Translations under genes and position numbers: made by a program
Notes under the pieces: generated by a model
Seen by the model: the letters and a program-made list of their open reading frames with translations, nothing else
Told to the model about the DNA's origin: nothing
The model's database searches: none
Assembly (NCBI RefSeq): GCF_000281045.1
Contig: NW_008246083.1
Span: 537,390-568,862 of the forward strand
From: Saprolegnia diclina VS20
Taxonomy: Eukaryota; Oomycota; Saprolegniomycetes; Saprolegniales; Saprolegniaceae
Direction of reading: 5' to 3'
DNA: 31,473 bases
Shown: one piece after another, positions 17,101-27,790 of the stretch
How positions within the stretch are numbered: the stretch's first letter is position 1
Layout: each line of letters opens with the position of its first letter

Positions 17101-20100
17101 CCGCTCTTGACGCGTCACATGGCCGTGCGCATAGAGTCGGAGACGAATGAGCTCGTGCAGCGCGGTCTCTCGGACGCTGGCTTTGTTGTCGTGCGACTGG
17201 GCGGTGCGCGCTGCCAGCTCCAAGAGCTCTCGCTGGGCGTCAAGATCAGTGACGCGTCGCTCAAGGTCTGCGTCCTCTGATAGCCGCCTCTAACTTGCAT
17301 CTGTAGGTGTCGAACCGAGGCAGCTTTGGCACAGCGTGCGCCAACGTGGCCGTGCGGGGTGGCGGGCGCTGGTTTTACGAGATTCGCATCGGCACGTCCA
17401 AAGTGATCCAGATCGGGTGGGTCCTTCCGGGCTTTGACCCCAACCCCGAAAGCGGCCTCGGCGTCGGCGACGACGCGTTCAGCTACGCGTACGACGGGCG
17501 GCGCAAGAAGAAGTGGTTTTGCGGTCGCAACGAAGAGTACTGCAAGCAAATGTGCAAGGCCGGCGACGTGGTCGGCTGCCTCTTGGACCTTGACGCAGGG
17601 TACCGCTCTCATCTCGTAAACGGGGTGCTCATGTTGTTGGACTGTCTAGGACGATGACGTTCTACCTCAACGGTGTCTCGCTGGGCGTCGCCTTCTCGGG
17701 CCTCGAGCGGGACATTGTGCACGGCGGCTATGCTCCTGCGTGCTCGATGGACGGCGGCGAGTCGGTTTGGTTCAACTTTGGCGCGACCCCGTTCCTGTAC
17801 CCGCCACCACCGTCGCCGCCGTTTTGCGCGTTGACGCACTTTACGTACCGGCCGCTGCCGACACCGCCGACGCTGCCATTGGCGCGTGTCGTGTCGGTCG
17901 ATCATGACGCAGGCCGCGTCGTCGTTGTTTGCGCCAACAACGTCGAGCATGTGGTGCCAATAGACAGCGTTCGGCCGATCGACGAGCCGCTGGCGTCGTG
18001 GATGCCGCCGTCGCTCGCGTCGAGCGACTTGCGCGCCATCAAAGAGTCGTTGGCGACGCACGAAGCGATCGCGGGCTTGCGCTACTGGCTGCTGGCGTCG
18101 ATGCGGCCGTCGCTGCGCCTTGCCGACCAAGCGCGGCTGCTTGAAGTCACGTCCGAGGGCCGCGTGTGCCCCCAGCATTTGTGCTTGGACAACGTGCGGG
18201 ACGACGACGCCGCGTGGATGCGGGAGACGATGACGTCGCAGCTGCAACAACGTCAAGTGCCCGAGATGATGGTTGTTGAAGCGTCGCGGCATCCGCTGAG
18301 CACGCGGCTGATCGCAGTCTCGGTCAACGTGTCGAGCTGCCTCAAGATGATCCGAACGCACCTTGGCGACGTCGACGCGCACTTGGAGAAGGGCCAGACG
18401 CGCGCAGCGTTCACGTTATTGCAGCGCATCACGGACGTTGTGCTCGAGAAAACGAACCGCGAGAGCGGCGACCACTTGCAGCGGTGTCGGCTGGCGCTCG
18501 ACAAGGTGTACCAAGCGATTCGCACGGCCGACATGAGCTACCACCATGAGATGAATCTGCACCTCGACCACTTGATCTCGCTCGAGCACCGGCGCAACCC
18601 GCGGCCGATGCTCGAAAAGGTCATGGAGCTCAAGAAGGCGCTGCAGGCGTTTGAGGAGCTCGTCGCGCCAACCTCGATCGTGCCCATCGAGACGGTCCAT
18701 GGCAAATACGTGGGTACGCCTCTCTCTAGCATGTAAAATTCGTAACCAAACGAGTAGGGATTGCGTCGGCCACGTCGCTCCTCGTCGAGTTTGACACGCG
18801 GACGTCGCGGTCGCACTGGAAGCTTGTGTTCTACGCCGACGCTGCGTGCACGCGCCGGCTGCCGTGGGTCCTGTCGCGCGACGGTCTCCGGCCATTTGTG
18901 GTCCCCGCGAGCCACTTTTACTACTCGTTCGTGCCCGACGTGGCCGCCAACATGACGGCCGAATGGGGCTACGCGTTCCGCGTGACGCCGTATCGCACAG
19001 CGTCGCCGCCGCTCTGGGCGCCGTGGCCGGTCGACGCCAGCCTTCTTCCGCGCGAGTGGTCGTCGACCACGAACCTCGTCGAGTGGCTTCAGACCGCGCT
19101 CGTCTACTGCCGCATTCCGGGCGCGCGCTTGAAAGAAGATGTCATGGCGTGGGTGCTCCGTGTTTTGCCGTCGTCGCTCGACCCGACGTCGGTGACCAAG
19201 CCGCTCCTCGAGCATTTTTTGTACTGCGCGCTGCCCGAGCTCAATGTGCTGTTTCGCGACTCGGTGCGCTGGCAGCTGCACAACCATCGGTACTTTCAAA
19301 TGCTCTTGCAGCTCTGCACGTCGCTGATCGCGGCGCTGCCGTCGTACGCGCCGCCGTCGTACAGCGTCGAGGCGTTTGGGTACCACGCCGAAGTGCACCC
19401 GTGGCACGCCGACCTCGTCGCGACGATCGACGGCCTCCGACAACTGCAGGTCGCGCATGTCGTCGACGTTGCGCGCTGGCGGCCGGTCGTTGAAAGCCAC
19501 TTTCACTCGCTTCGCGTCCTCAAAGAGGCGCTCAAGCAGTTTGAAGCGTCGGTCAAGTCGGACGTTCAGCGCTGGCACAAGAACCGGCGCGAGTGCTGGC
19601 TGCGCCAAGTCGAGCAGGCGTACCATCCGGCGCTGCTCGCGCCGCTTCTCTGTGTATTCAACGATACGCTCTCGGCGAGCTCGCGCGACGGCGGGTGGAG
19701 CTCGGAGAAAACCAAGTGGTTGCGCAGCGTGCACGCAGCGTGCACAGTCGGTACGTCTCGTGCATGGTTTCACCACGCGCATTTGGTTCATGGTAGGCGC
19801 GATCGCTCGGCAGCTGCTCGTGCTAGCAGGGTGCATTGACACGGATGCACACAGCCCGGCGTGGAGTTGCCAGAGCTACGACTGGCGCAAAGCGGTCGTC
19901 AACCTTACGAAGGAGCCGTTCCTTGTCGATACGCTTTTGCCGGCGGCAGCGATCTGGTGCGACGGAAGCCTCTTGCCGGACGTGGCCGAGTCGGCGCCGC
20001 GTGCGCAGACCATCTTTGAGGACAACGCCAAGCTCTTCCGCGTCCGTGAGGCGCGCAACGTGCACGTGCTCGGGTCGTTTGAGGATCTCGTGCTGCTCCG

Positions 20101-23100
20101 GAAGCTCAGCATTCGTATCCCCAAAAAGTACTCCAACACGCCGGTCGTCGCCGGCCTCGTCTTTGTGTACCACGAGAGCCCGACCGCCCACGACATGGAG
20201 AAGCTCCGCGAGTACGACCACTTTACGAGCGACAAGTACGAGGCGTACGTGACAGCGATGCGTCAGCAGCAGATGATTCCGCTCCCAGTACACACGATAG
20301 GATCCAAGAGGAGGCTTATGCAGGGTGTTAGGGCGACCCGATCGGCTACTTCGACGTGGGCTCGCCGCACTTTTTGCAGGGCAACAATGTGATCACGGTC
20401 GTGCCCGAGTTTGCGATCATGGGACGCGTCGTCGTCATCAAGCTCCTGCGTTGCTACAACATTCGCGCCATGGAAGGTACGAAGACGAGTCCTTCATTGG
20501 CCACTGCTTGAGATTGATGTGAAGATTTGGCCGACGCGGTCAAGCGTGACGAAGAGCACGGCGGTCCGAAAGACCGCGCGCTGCACAACCCCGTGTACCT
20601 CTGGTGCTACAAGCCGCACGAAGAGGTAGCGTACGCACGCAACTGGCTGCCGGACAGAGTGGGATTGCATAGTGGCTGGCGTATCCGCTGGACGTCGAGT
20701 ACATGCTCGAGACTCAGTACCAAGCGTACTGCAGCGGCGAGAGCTTGGCAAGCCACGCCGACAATGTCGTTGTCGGCGGCGACCACGTGGTCGTCGACTT
20801 CACGCGCATGCTCATGCAGACGCCGAGCGGCGACGAGCTCAACAAGATGTCGACGCTCTGCCGCGTCAAGCGCCTCGTGGTGTCGGTGGACCTCAAAGTG
20901 AAGCTCACCGCGCACCACTCGATGGAGGTCGAGTACGTGGGGCTGTACGGCCTGGCGGGCCAGGTATGCTTGGCTTGTACTGCGCAACCTGGTGCGACGT
21001 CGTTTGGACAACTAGGCAGCCCAAGACGCCTACTCGTCCTGGACGCTGCAGTACCACAACAAGTTTACGAACGCCGTCATAAAGAGCGCGCCGAGTGGAG
21101 CCGCCGATCACGAGATCTACCGCGTCTTGAGCGAGAAGGCGCCCGTGTACGGCTTTCCAACGCTCTCGGCGTCGGTCGCGTTTCACGTCTTGTATGGCGA
21201 GATCGTGGTCGTCTCGCGCCGGCTCGGGCGCTGGGGCCGGCTCCTCCAGCACCCCGGGGCGCCGGACGCGTGGGTACTTCTCGACTCGCACCAGCCGTCC
21301 TTTTTTCGGATACCGCGGGCACAGGCCGCCGCCCACGCCGCCGTGCCATGGCTCCTCGGTTCGTGCGATGTTTTGTGGCGGTTGCTGATGACATGGAGCT
21401 AGACGTGTTTTGTGTGGCGCCTGCCGGTGATGCGTACAAGGGTGTCATCGTCGCGGACCTTCCGCACTTTGTGAGTACGACGCTCGTCGACGTCGTCAAC
21501 AAGTAGCGCCTCTCTCTCGCGTCTGTTGAAACGAATGTGGCGACGTAGGCTGCGCGAAGTGCGGGGACGCTGTGCACTGAGCCTCGTGGCCAACGACGTG
21601 AGCCAGTTTTTCGACTCTGACGCGGGTCGCGTGGCAAGCCAGAGCCTCCAGTCATTCTCGCTGCCTGTGCTCATGGGTCGCCTGGACATTCTCCGCCACC
21701 TCAACCAGCGCCTCGTGCCGTACGTGATGCTGCTCGGGATTGGCTCGACGCTCTCGACGCAGCACCCGACTTGGCTCGCCGGTCTTGTCACGCACGCCAA
21801 GAGCCTCCTCTTCCTCGAGACGAAAATGGCTGTCTGGAAGGTACGACCATATCTCTCTCCTCGACAGGATTTGAGTGGAATGGGTAGAAAATCTGGAGCG
21901 AGTCGTACAGCCTCGAACGGTCGTCCGAGGTCGTGAGCATCAACCGCCACATTGCGTTCAAGGTGCGCCCCGAGCTCATGGCGTCGCGGTCGTCGCTCGA
22001 CATGGACCGCCTCCGCGACGCGTACGCGTCGACGGTCTTTTGCCAGCTGTTTGACGAGCTCCGCCACACGCCGCCGGCGCTGCTGCGACGCAACGACGGC
22101 AAGTCGTGGTTTACAAAGTTCAAGGGCGAGCCGTCGATCGACGATGGCGGTCTCTACCGCGAAACCAACGCGACCATCGTACGTCGTATCTCGCTCTCTA
22201 GTTTTGGACAATCTTGTCATGTAGTGCTACGAGCTCAACCACGGTCTCGTGCCGCTCTTTGGGCTCTGCGCCAACGGCCAAAACGCCGATGGCTTGCACC
22301 AAAACACGCTCGTGCCCAACGTGTCGTGCCTGCGCTGGGTCGAGTGCTGTGACTGGTACAGCTTTGTGGGTGTCCTCATGGGCATTGCGACACAAAACCT
22401 CGAAGAAGTCTTCCCGATCGCCCTCGCGCGGCCGATCTGGAAGCTCCTCGTGGGCGAGCAGCTCTGGCCAAACGACCTCGACAGCTTTGATGCGGCGACG
22501 GCGCGCACGCTCGCCTTTTTGCGGGACCCGGCCATGGACCAAGAAACGTTTGACGCTGCGTTCCCAGACCTGACGTTTACGTGTCTCTTGAACGACGTTG
22601 TCGAGGTCGAGATATCGCCCAATGGCCGTCGTCGCCGCGTCGACTTTGGCGACCGGCTGGCCTATGCGGCGGCGCTCGAACAGTACAAGTTGCATCAGTT
22701 TGACGAGGCTGTCGGGTACATTGCGCGGGGCCTCCAGTCGATCGTACACGCCGAGCTGCTCACGATTTTTACGTGGAAGGAACTCGAGGTATGCACCTCG
22801 ATGATTACGAGTGATTTGACATGATGGCTAGCTCCTCGTGTGCGGTCGACCGACTCTCAACATGGAGTTGCTCAAGAAGAAGACCGAGTACTCGCCCGAT
22901 ATGGACAGCCACGACACGCTCGTGCTGCGCTTTTGGCGCACGCTGGCGTCGTTTACGTCGGACGAGCAGCAGCAATTGTACGTACGAGTCAAGCTGTGTC
23001 TCCGACTCATGGCTGTCTAGTCTGCAGTTTGTGTGGGGGCGGTCCCGGCTTCCGTTCAGTGAAGTCGACTTTGGAACGTACACGTTCAAGCTCGTGCGCC

Positions 23101-23339
23101 ACATGAGCGGCGGCAACCCGGACGAGTACCTCCCGGTGGCCCACACGTGCTTCTTCCAGGTGAGCTTGGGACCCTTTGTATCCTCGACTGCACGCTTGTT
23201 GTCGTAGCTCGAACTGCCCAACTACTCGTCCGATGAGATTATGAAGGCCAAGCTGCTGTATGCGATGACGCACTGCACGTCGATCGTCGACGAGGAGCAA
23301 GCGGCGCAGCAGCGGGACATTGCGCTCTGGGACTCGTAG
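11144..23339 (+). CDS. Giant HECT E3 ubiquitin ligase with an internal PCMT domain
   Basis: Twenty exons from 11833 to 23339 join in frame over 19 introns of 41-52 nt (18 end TAG) and give 3,542 residues. Numbering below starts at 11833. About 1,340 residues of mostly helical sequence come first. Then a UBA domain (MARLLNMGWSAPICAYVL, about 1342-1385); a PCMT fold (about 1425-1620: EALRQVPRECFVP, HPLGYTVPNM, SVLDVGTGSGYF, FDRVHVGASCP, GIMVIPI); SPRY (1749-1896, LDAGTMTFYLNGVSLG); a CUB-like beta domain (2201-2281, AEWGYAFRVTPY); WWE (2766-2855, YLWCYKPHEEWLAY ... VVVDFTRMLMQ); an SH3-like stretch (about 2909-2975); and C-terminal HECT (about 3137-3542). The HECT catalytic Cys is in AHTCFFQLELPNYSS, codon 23148-23150. 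HECT ligases take ubiquitin from E2 as a thioester on this Cys. The 5' part is tentative: ATG 11144 opens a 98-codon exon ending at 11436, and its link to 11833 is not settled. Confidence 0.87.
11437..11832 (+). other. Unresolved 5' segment of the HECT gene
   Basis: The first likely exon ends at a good donor (AT/GTGAGC, 11437), and the next certain exon starts at 11833 after GACGTAG. Between them a + frame is open from 11471 and would join exon 11833 in phase through a 41-nt intron (GTAGAGG ... ACGTAG). An acceptor near 11570 would join it to the first exon with a 133-nt intron. The middle is unlike its neighbours in composition and has no recognisable protein similarity. It could be one long intron or an extra exon. 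Confidence 0.4.
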
Positions 23340-23380
23340 TCGGTTCCATGAAAATACATATATTTGTAGTCGATCGCGAG
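23340..23380. other. 41-base convergent gap
   Basis: Only 41 bases separate the stop codons of the HECT gene (+) and the EPxD-repeat gene (-). The 3' untranslated regions must overlap. An AT-rich patch (AAAATACATATATTTG, about 23349-23364) could serve poly(A) signalling for one or both. Confidence 0.4.
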
Positions 23381-25892
23381 CTAGTCGGCGCTGATGGAGA
23401 TGCCGCCGTCGGGCTGGCGCTTGCCGCAGAGACCAAAGAACTTCATGCACGGCAGGTCGTAGTAGTGCTTCTTCACGGGGTCGTGCAAGGTGTCGTAGGC
23501 GGCTTGCAGCTTCTCGTACTTCTGCGGCTCAGTCCCGTTGTTGTACCGGAGCACGCGAACGTGGTAGGCGTGTTCGATCTCGTCGCTGCTCGCGCCCTTG
23601 ACGAGCCCGAGCTTGGCGTACAGGTCCTTCCCGCGCCACATGGCCGCTTCGTACACGTCCAAGTGCGACCGCAGCGCGCGGCCAATAATGTCTATCGTTT
23701 GACAAGATAGTCTCGACCATCAAGTCCACCAAGGGTACCTGGACACGTCGCCCACGTCGCCATGTACTTTGCGCAGTACGCGGCCGCGCGCACTTGGACG
23801 TAATGTTCGCAGCGCTTTTGCCCCGGGTAGAGCTCGGTGCAAACCCAGTCGTCTTCGGGGGGTACGTACTCGATCTTGTGCGGCAAGCCAGCGTACGTCG
23901 CTTGGAGGCTAAAGAGAATGCGCCGCGGCCGAAGCCGAGCGCAGGACACATGGCTGCACGTGAGGTTGAGCAGCGTCTCGTTGATGGGCGCGGTTTGAAA
24001 GAGGTCGTGCTTGTCGAGGAAGGCGTAGACGACGTCGACAGGCTCCTGATCCTCATAGACGTCGAGGTCGCCGAGCTTCTCGGTTGCGGTGTCCATGACG
24101 GGCAGGTGGAACACGCGCGCTTCGGCCCGCGTGCAGTTGAGAAGCGGCATGGCCGCGCGCTCGAGGCGACAGAGCGCGTGGAGCCACTCTTGCCGCTCGA
24201 AAAACGTCCAGTTGCGCAGCGTGCCGTACCAGTAGACCACATCGGCCGGCTCGTCGTCGCCGTAAAACGGTACGTGTTCGCCGTGGATGGGGGCGACGTA
24301 CACAAGACTCCGCTCCCGCGTGCAAGCAACGTCCAAGGCATTGCAAATGCCGTCCTTGATGGACGCTTGCTGCTGCGCGTCGAGGTTGTGCTGGACGCCA
24401 AACCGGTAGACGGCGTCGACCGGTTCGTCCCCTAACCGCTTTTCAGGAATCATGAAGGGGTAGGGTTTCCAACCGTCGAGCACGTCGACGTAGCCGAGTG
24501 GGTTGGGGTCCGACATGTTCATTTTGATGGGAATCGAAGCAAGCAATGGCGCCCAGCGACTGCACGTGACGTTGACAGAGGCCTTGAGATCGTGGCAGAC
24601 GCGGTTGAGCAAGTCGTCGCGAAAGCCGGTTGGGAGACTGTGGGCGGCAGCAAAGGCAAAGACGTTGTCGGCCGCTTCGTCGCCGTCCAGCACCACGACC
24701 GATCCAATGGCGTTGCCTATATAGCGGTACTGAACTCTCTTCCTCAATGGACGATGACGCACCTTCGTCGTCGGTGACGAGGCGGTCGTACAGCTTGGCG
24801 CGGCCCCGAGTGCACGTGATTGGCGGGCGGTTGCAAAGCGCATCAAAGAGCCCGTGGCGCATCGACACTGTCAAGTTGTAGCGGCGTCCGAGAGCGTAGA
24901 TGACGTCGGCGACCTCGTCACCGTCGTAGAGCGTCACCGCGATCGACGGCCCGTCCGCATCAAACTGCACTGGCGCCGAGAAGACGAGCACGCGATCGCG
25001 TGTGCAGTACGGTGAGACGAGCGGCTCGGCGCATACGGTTTGAAGGAGCGACCTAGCGGCCATCAGACAGCGTTCGACATTGTAGAACGTACAGCTGCAA
25101 CTCGCGGTCAAGGGGCGGCTGCATGGCGGAAATGACATCAATGGGCTCTTGTCCGTAGTAGATATCGAGGACGCCGAGGTCGACGCCGTCCGGGCCTTGA
25201 ATGTGGCGGTGGAAGAGCCTCGGAATCGTCCGGTCGCAGGGCAAGCGACTGCAGACGTAGCCAAGCACCTGCTGCAGCATGCTCTCGAGGCTGCTCCGTT
25301 CGGGAAACCACGGCTGAAGATAGGCAAACACCGCGTCCGGAGGCGCCTCGTCGTCGTAGATGGTGAGCACACCGAGCGACGACCCGTGGTCTCCCGTGAA
25401 GCCTTGCTGAAGGGCCACGGCGCGGTGTCGCAAACAGCGCTAGCGTGAAAATGAACCACTTGTCTATAGGACCTATCGTACCACGGATGCTTGGGCGCAA
25501 ATGGAGCCAATCATTTGCCGTTGAAAGGCAGGCCCGAGCGTGTGCTGTCGGCAGAACGCAGCGACCGCGTCCGCCGGCTCGTCGCCGTCGAGGAGCTCAA
25601 AATTCCCGATGGACGCACCGTTGTCGCCAGTGATTTTGGCGGAAAACACGATCGGCGCTGCTCGGGTACAGGGCAAGGCGCTGCAAAAGGTCTCGAGCGC
25701 CGTGTGCTGGAACGCCAGCGAGAGGTTGTGCTCGTGGCGAAAGGCGGCGATCGCGTCAATCGGCTCGACGCCGGGCGGAACCGAGACACTAAAGACCTTG
25801 CCGTGCAGCTCAAAGCGCCTAGTGACGGTCGTCTCAAGTGCGTGGGCTACGAGTAGTAGCTGGAGTAGGACGATGAGCAATAGTCGGCGCAT
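23381..25892 (-). CDS. Secreted nine-repeat (EPxD) protein with degenerate J domain
   Basis: Six exons (25892-25482, 25439-25093, 25052-24763, 24716-24474, 24431-23739, 23691-23381), introns 40-47 nt all ending TAG, give 764 residues. A signal peptide opens it (MRRLLLIVLLQLLLVAHALE). Nine tandem units of about 70 residues follow, each with an acidic GDEPxDxV-type motif (for example LDGDEPADAVAAFCRQH, LDGDEPVDAVYRF, YEDQEPVDVVYAF), an aromatic/His helix, then two cysteines and an arginine (C-x4-9-C-x-R) and a beta-like FSxxI segment. N-glycosylation sequons are present. After a Cys-rich linker, residues about 675-755 resemble a J domain (LYAKLGLVKGASSDEIEHAY ... YEKLQAAYDTLHDP), but the HPD motif is replaced by Asn-Asn-Gly, so Hsp70 stimulation is unlikely. 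No membrane anchor or KDEL-type tail, so ER lumen or secretion. I do not recognise the repeat family. Confidence 0.82.
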
Positions 25893-25988
25893 GGTGGACA
25901 AAATGTATCTTTTCGGTGTCGCTCCAAGATATTCGAGTTTGCCGTTTCGAAAAGTGGTCCTAGTAGCTCACGCGTGTACAGTACGACG
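25893..25988. promoter_or_regulatory. Very short divergent promoter (96 bases)
   Basis: Head-to-head gap between the EPxD-repeat gene (-) and the GPCR gene (+). It is less GC-rich than the exons and shows no repeated element. Both transcription starts must lie within or very near it. Confidence 0.35.
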
Positions 25989-27427
25989 ATGCTGCCGGCA
26001 CCGCTAATGCTGCTCGCGGTCTCGAGCTCCGTCTCGGTCGTCGCGTGCGTGAGCATGATGGTGTGCTTTGTGCTCTTTGAAGAATCGCGCCGGTGCGGCC
26101 GCCGCATCCTCTTCTACCTCCACGCCACCGACCTTCTCGGTGCCGTTCTATGGCTATTGACGCTCCTGCCCGACATCGCGTCGCCGCCGACGCCTATTTT
26201 GTCGACGCCGTGGACGTGCTACGTGCAGGTGCTCACAGGATCAAAGTCGGGACCTTCCGCAACCTCTTGTAGGGTTATGGACTGCAGTTTTGCGTGCTCT
26301 CGTCGTACCTCTGGACGACTTGCTTTGCCTTCCACTTGTACCAAATCCTCGTCAAGGCCAACAAGACGCCCGAGGTTGATCTATTGATTGTCATTTTGTT
26401 TCAAGCACTGCGACTAGATGTACGAGTGGCGCTACGTGTTGCTCGCGTGGGGGGCCCCGCTCCTCGTACTCTTCTTCGACTATCGCCTCTTCTCGCAAAC
26501 GAGTGACTCGTAGATTGTCCTTATGTTTATGAGCCAGCAACTCTGTGGGTTTGAACTCATTGGGTTTGGCGGGCTACCATGGTTCGACGCCCTCTTCTTC
26601 GCCGTTGCACCATCCCCTGTGTTACGGTAGGTGCTGGGTCCGCTCGTGGAGCGACGACCAGTGGGTCCTCGACGGCTACGTACTTCAAATGCTCTTCTTT
26701 TACGGCCCGATCACGATGGCGTTGGCGGTCAACACGGCGCTCTTCCTCACCGTCGCCACCAAGCTGGTGCGAGCACTATAGCGAAACCCTCAAGTGGCAT
26801 ACCATCCTAGGGGCGGTCGACCGTCATGTCGACGGGCATGGAAGAAAAAATACGGTGGCGCATGATGGCCTACATCGGGGTAGACGTCAGCATGTTGACG
26901 TTGCTGTTGACAAGAATGCTAGATCTTCGTCCTCACGTGTGCCTGGGGCGGCCTCGGCCGAACGTTCCAGGTACGCACGTATCGACCCATCTGCGCAATA
27001 TTGCGAACGCGATGCAGGTGATTTCCCCCGAGCACGAGATCAGCCCCGTCTTCTTGGCGCTCACGGCGTTCTTTGCACCGCTGCAGGTTGGATGAGCAGC
27101 TGCTGTCGTCATGTCAACACTTACTTTGCTTAGGGTGCACTCAACTGCGTCACGTACGGTCTCAACAAGCTGGTGGTTCCTGTACCGCTAGCATCTCGTT
27201 GCTGATCTCTGTGCATTTAGCTCCGCGAGCGCTTTGTGTCGGCTCTTCGGCAGTGGTCGGCGCTCCCACCAACGACCCATTTATGCATTGATGACGTAGG
27301 CGACAGCGCAGCGGCGGTAAAGGCGCTGGTTTGCCCGAGAAGCGCACGCTGGTCCACAGCCCCAAGCGCCTTCGAAGAACATGATGTGTTGCAGGCCTGC
27401 GACGTTTGTGTGTCGGCGTCATGTTAA
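25989..27427 (+). CDS. cAMP-receptor-like (class E) G-protein-coupled receptor
   Basis: Ten exons, 25989-26228, 26273-26374, 26418-26465, 26514-26581, 26631-26766, 26811-26879, 26923-26970, 27018-27086, 27134-27172 and 27221-27427, joined by nine introns of 43-49 nt, give 341 residues. Seven hydrophobic segments are laid out as in Dictyostelium CAR receptors. TM1 is LLAVSSSVSVVACVSMMVCF. ESRRCGRRILFYLHATDLLG enters TM2. The TM3 region is LQFCVLSSYLWTTCFAFHLY. WRYVLLAWGAPLLIVLMF is TM4. A Cys-Trp extracellular loop (LPWCWVRSWSDDQW) precedes TM5 LQMLFFYGPITMALAVNTAL. IFVLTCAWGGLGRTFQ is TM6, and PLQGALNCVTYGLNKL is TM7, whose PLQG-x-LN-x-x-x-YG is the family hallmark. The short cytosolic tail is odd, Cys-rich at its end and without a kinase domain, unlike oomycete GPCR-PIPKs. 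The last exon's end is the least certain part. Confidence 0.83.
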
Positions 27428-27790
27428 CACTGGCGCGATTCGGTGGATTGTCAATAAAGTGTACTGTTCCGGTCGTGTTGGGCTTGACACTCGGCGCTGG
27501 CCCCTTGCCTCGCTCGATCATCGCAGTGCAGCCTGTACTGTACAGGCCAGGAGAGGGATGGGCTACGAGTTGTCGCGACGCGACAAGTGCAGCGGCATCC
27601 GCGACGACTCGTTCATGCAAACACCGCTCCACGCGCGAGCTAGCGGTCGACTGCTGGACATAAGCAGCACCTTGGCGCGGTTTTGCGAGCCATTTTGCGA
27701 GCCATTTTGCGAGCCTTTTGCGAGCCCATTTGCGTCGGCGCAAAAAAAGGTGACTCACACCGCGCCTGTCGCAACTCACCGCCGGCACAG
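27428..27790. other. Intergenic region with a minisatellite
   Basis: Between the GPCR stop and the first supported exon of the type I membrane protein gene. The open frames here look like chance. The region contains the TTTTGCGAGCCA minisatellite at 27681-27734. It may also hold the missing 5' exon or exons of the downstream gene, including its signal peptide, but I could not place them. Confidence 0.4.
27681..27734. repeat. 12-base minisatellite, TTTTGCGAGCCA, about 4.5 copies
   Basis: Units at 27681-27692 and 27693-27704 are identical. The third (27705-27715) lacks the last base, the fourth (27716-27728) has one extra C, and a partial fifth follows. The pattern is direct tandem duplication with slippage. 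Confidence 0.85.

Noticed and set aside
17266-17306. A gene boundary at the stop codon after KVCVL, which would make the PCMT part a separate protein
   Set aside because: The stop lies inside a 41-nt GT...TAG sequence that, once removed, keeps phase 0 and leads straight into the SPRY domain. No promoter space or ATG follows.
18538-19842. 434-codon open frame on the - strand
   Set aside because: Same reason: antisense shadow of two HECT exons, crossing a real intron of the + strand gene, with composition dominated by Arg, Val and His.
23794-24435. 213-codon + frame opposite the EPxD-repeat gene
   Set aside because: Antisense shadow; no domain, and the - strand carries the repeat pattern.
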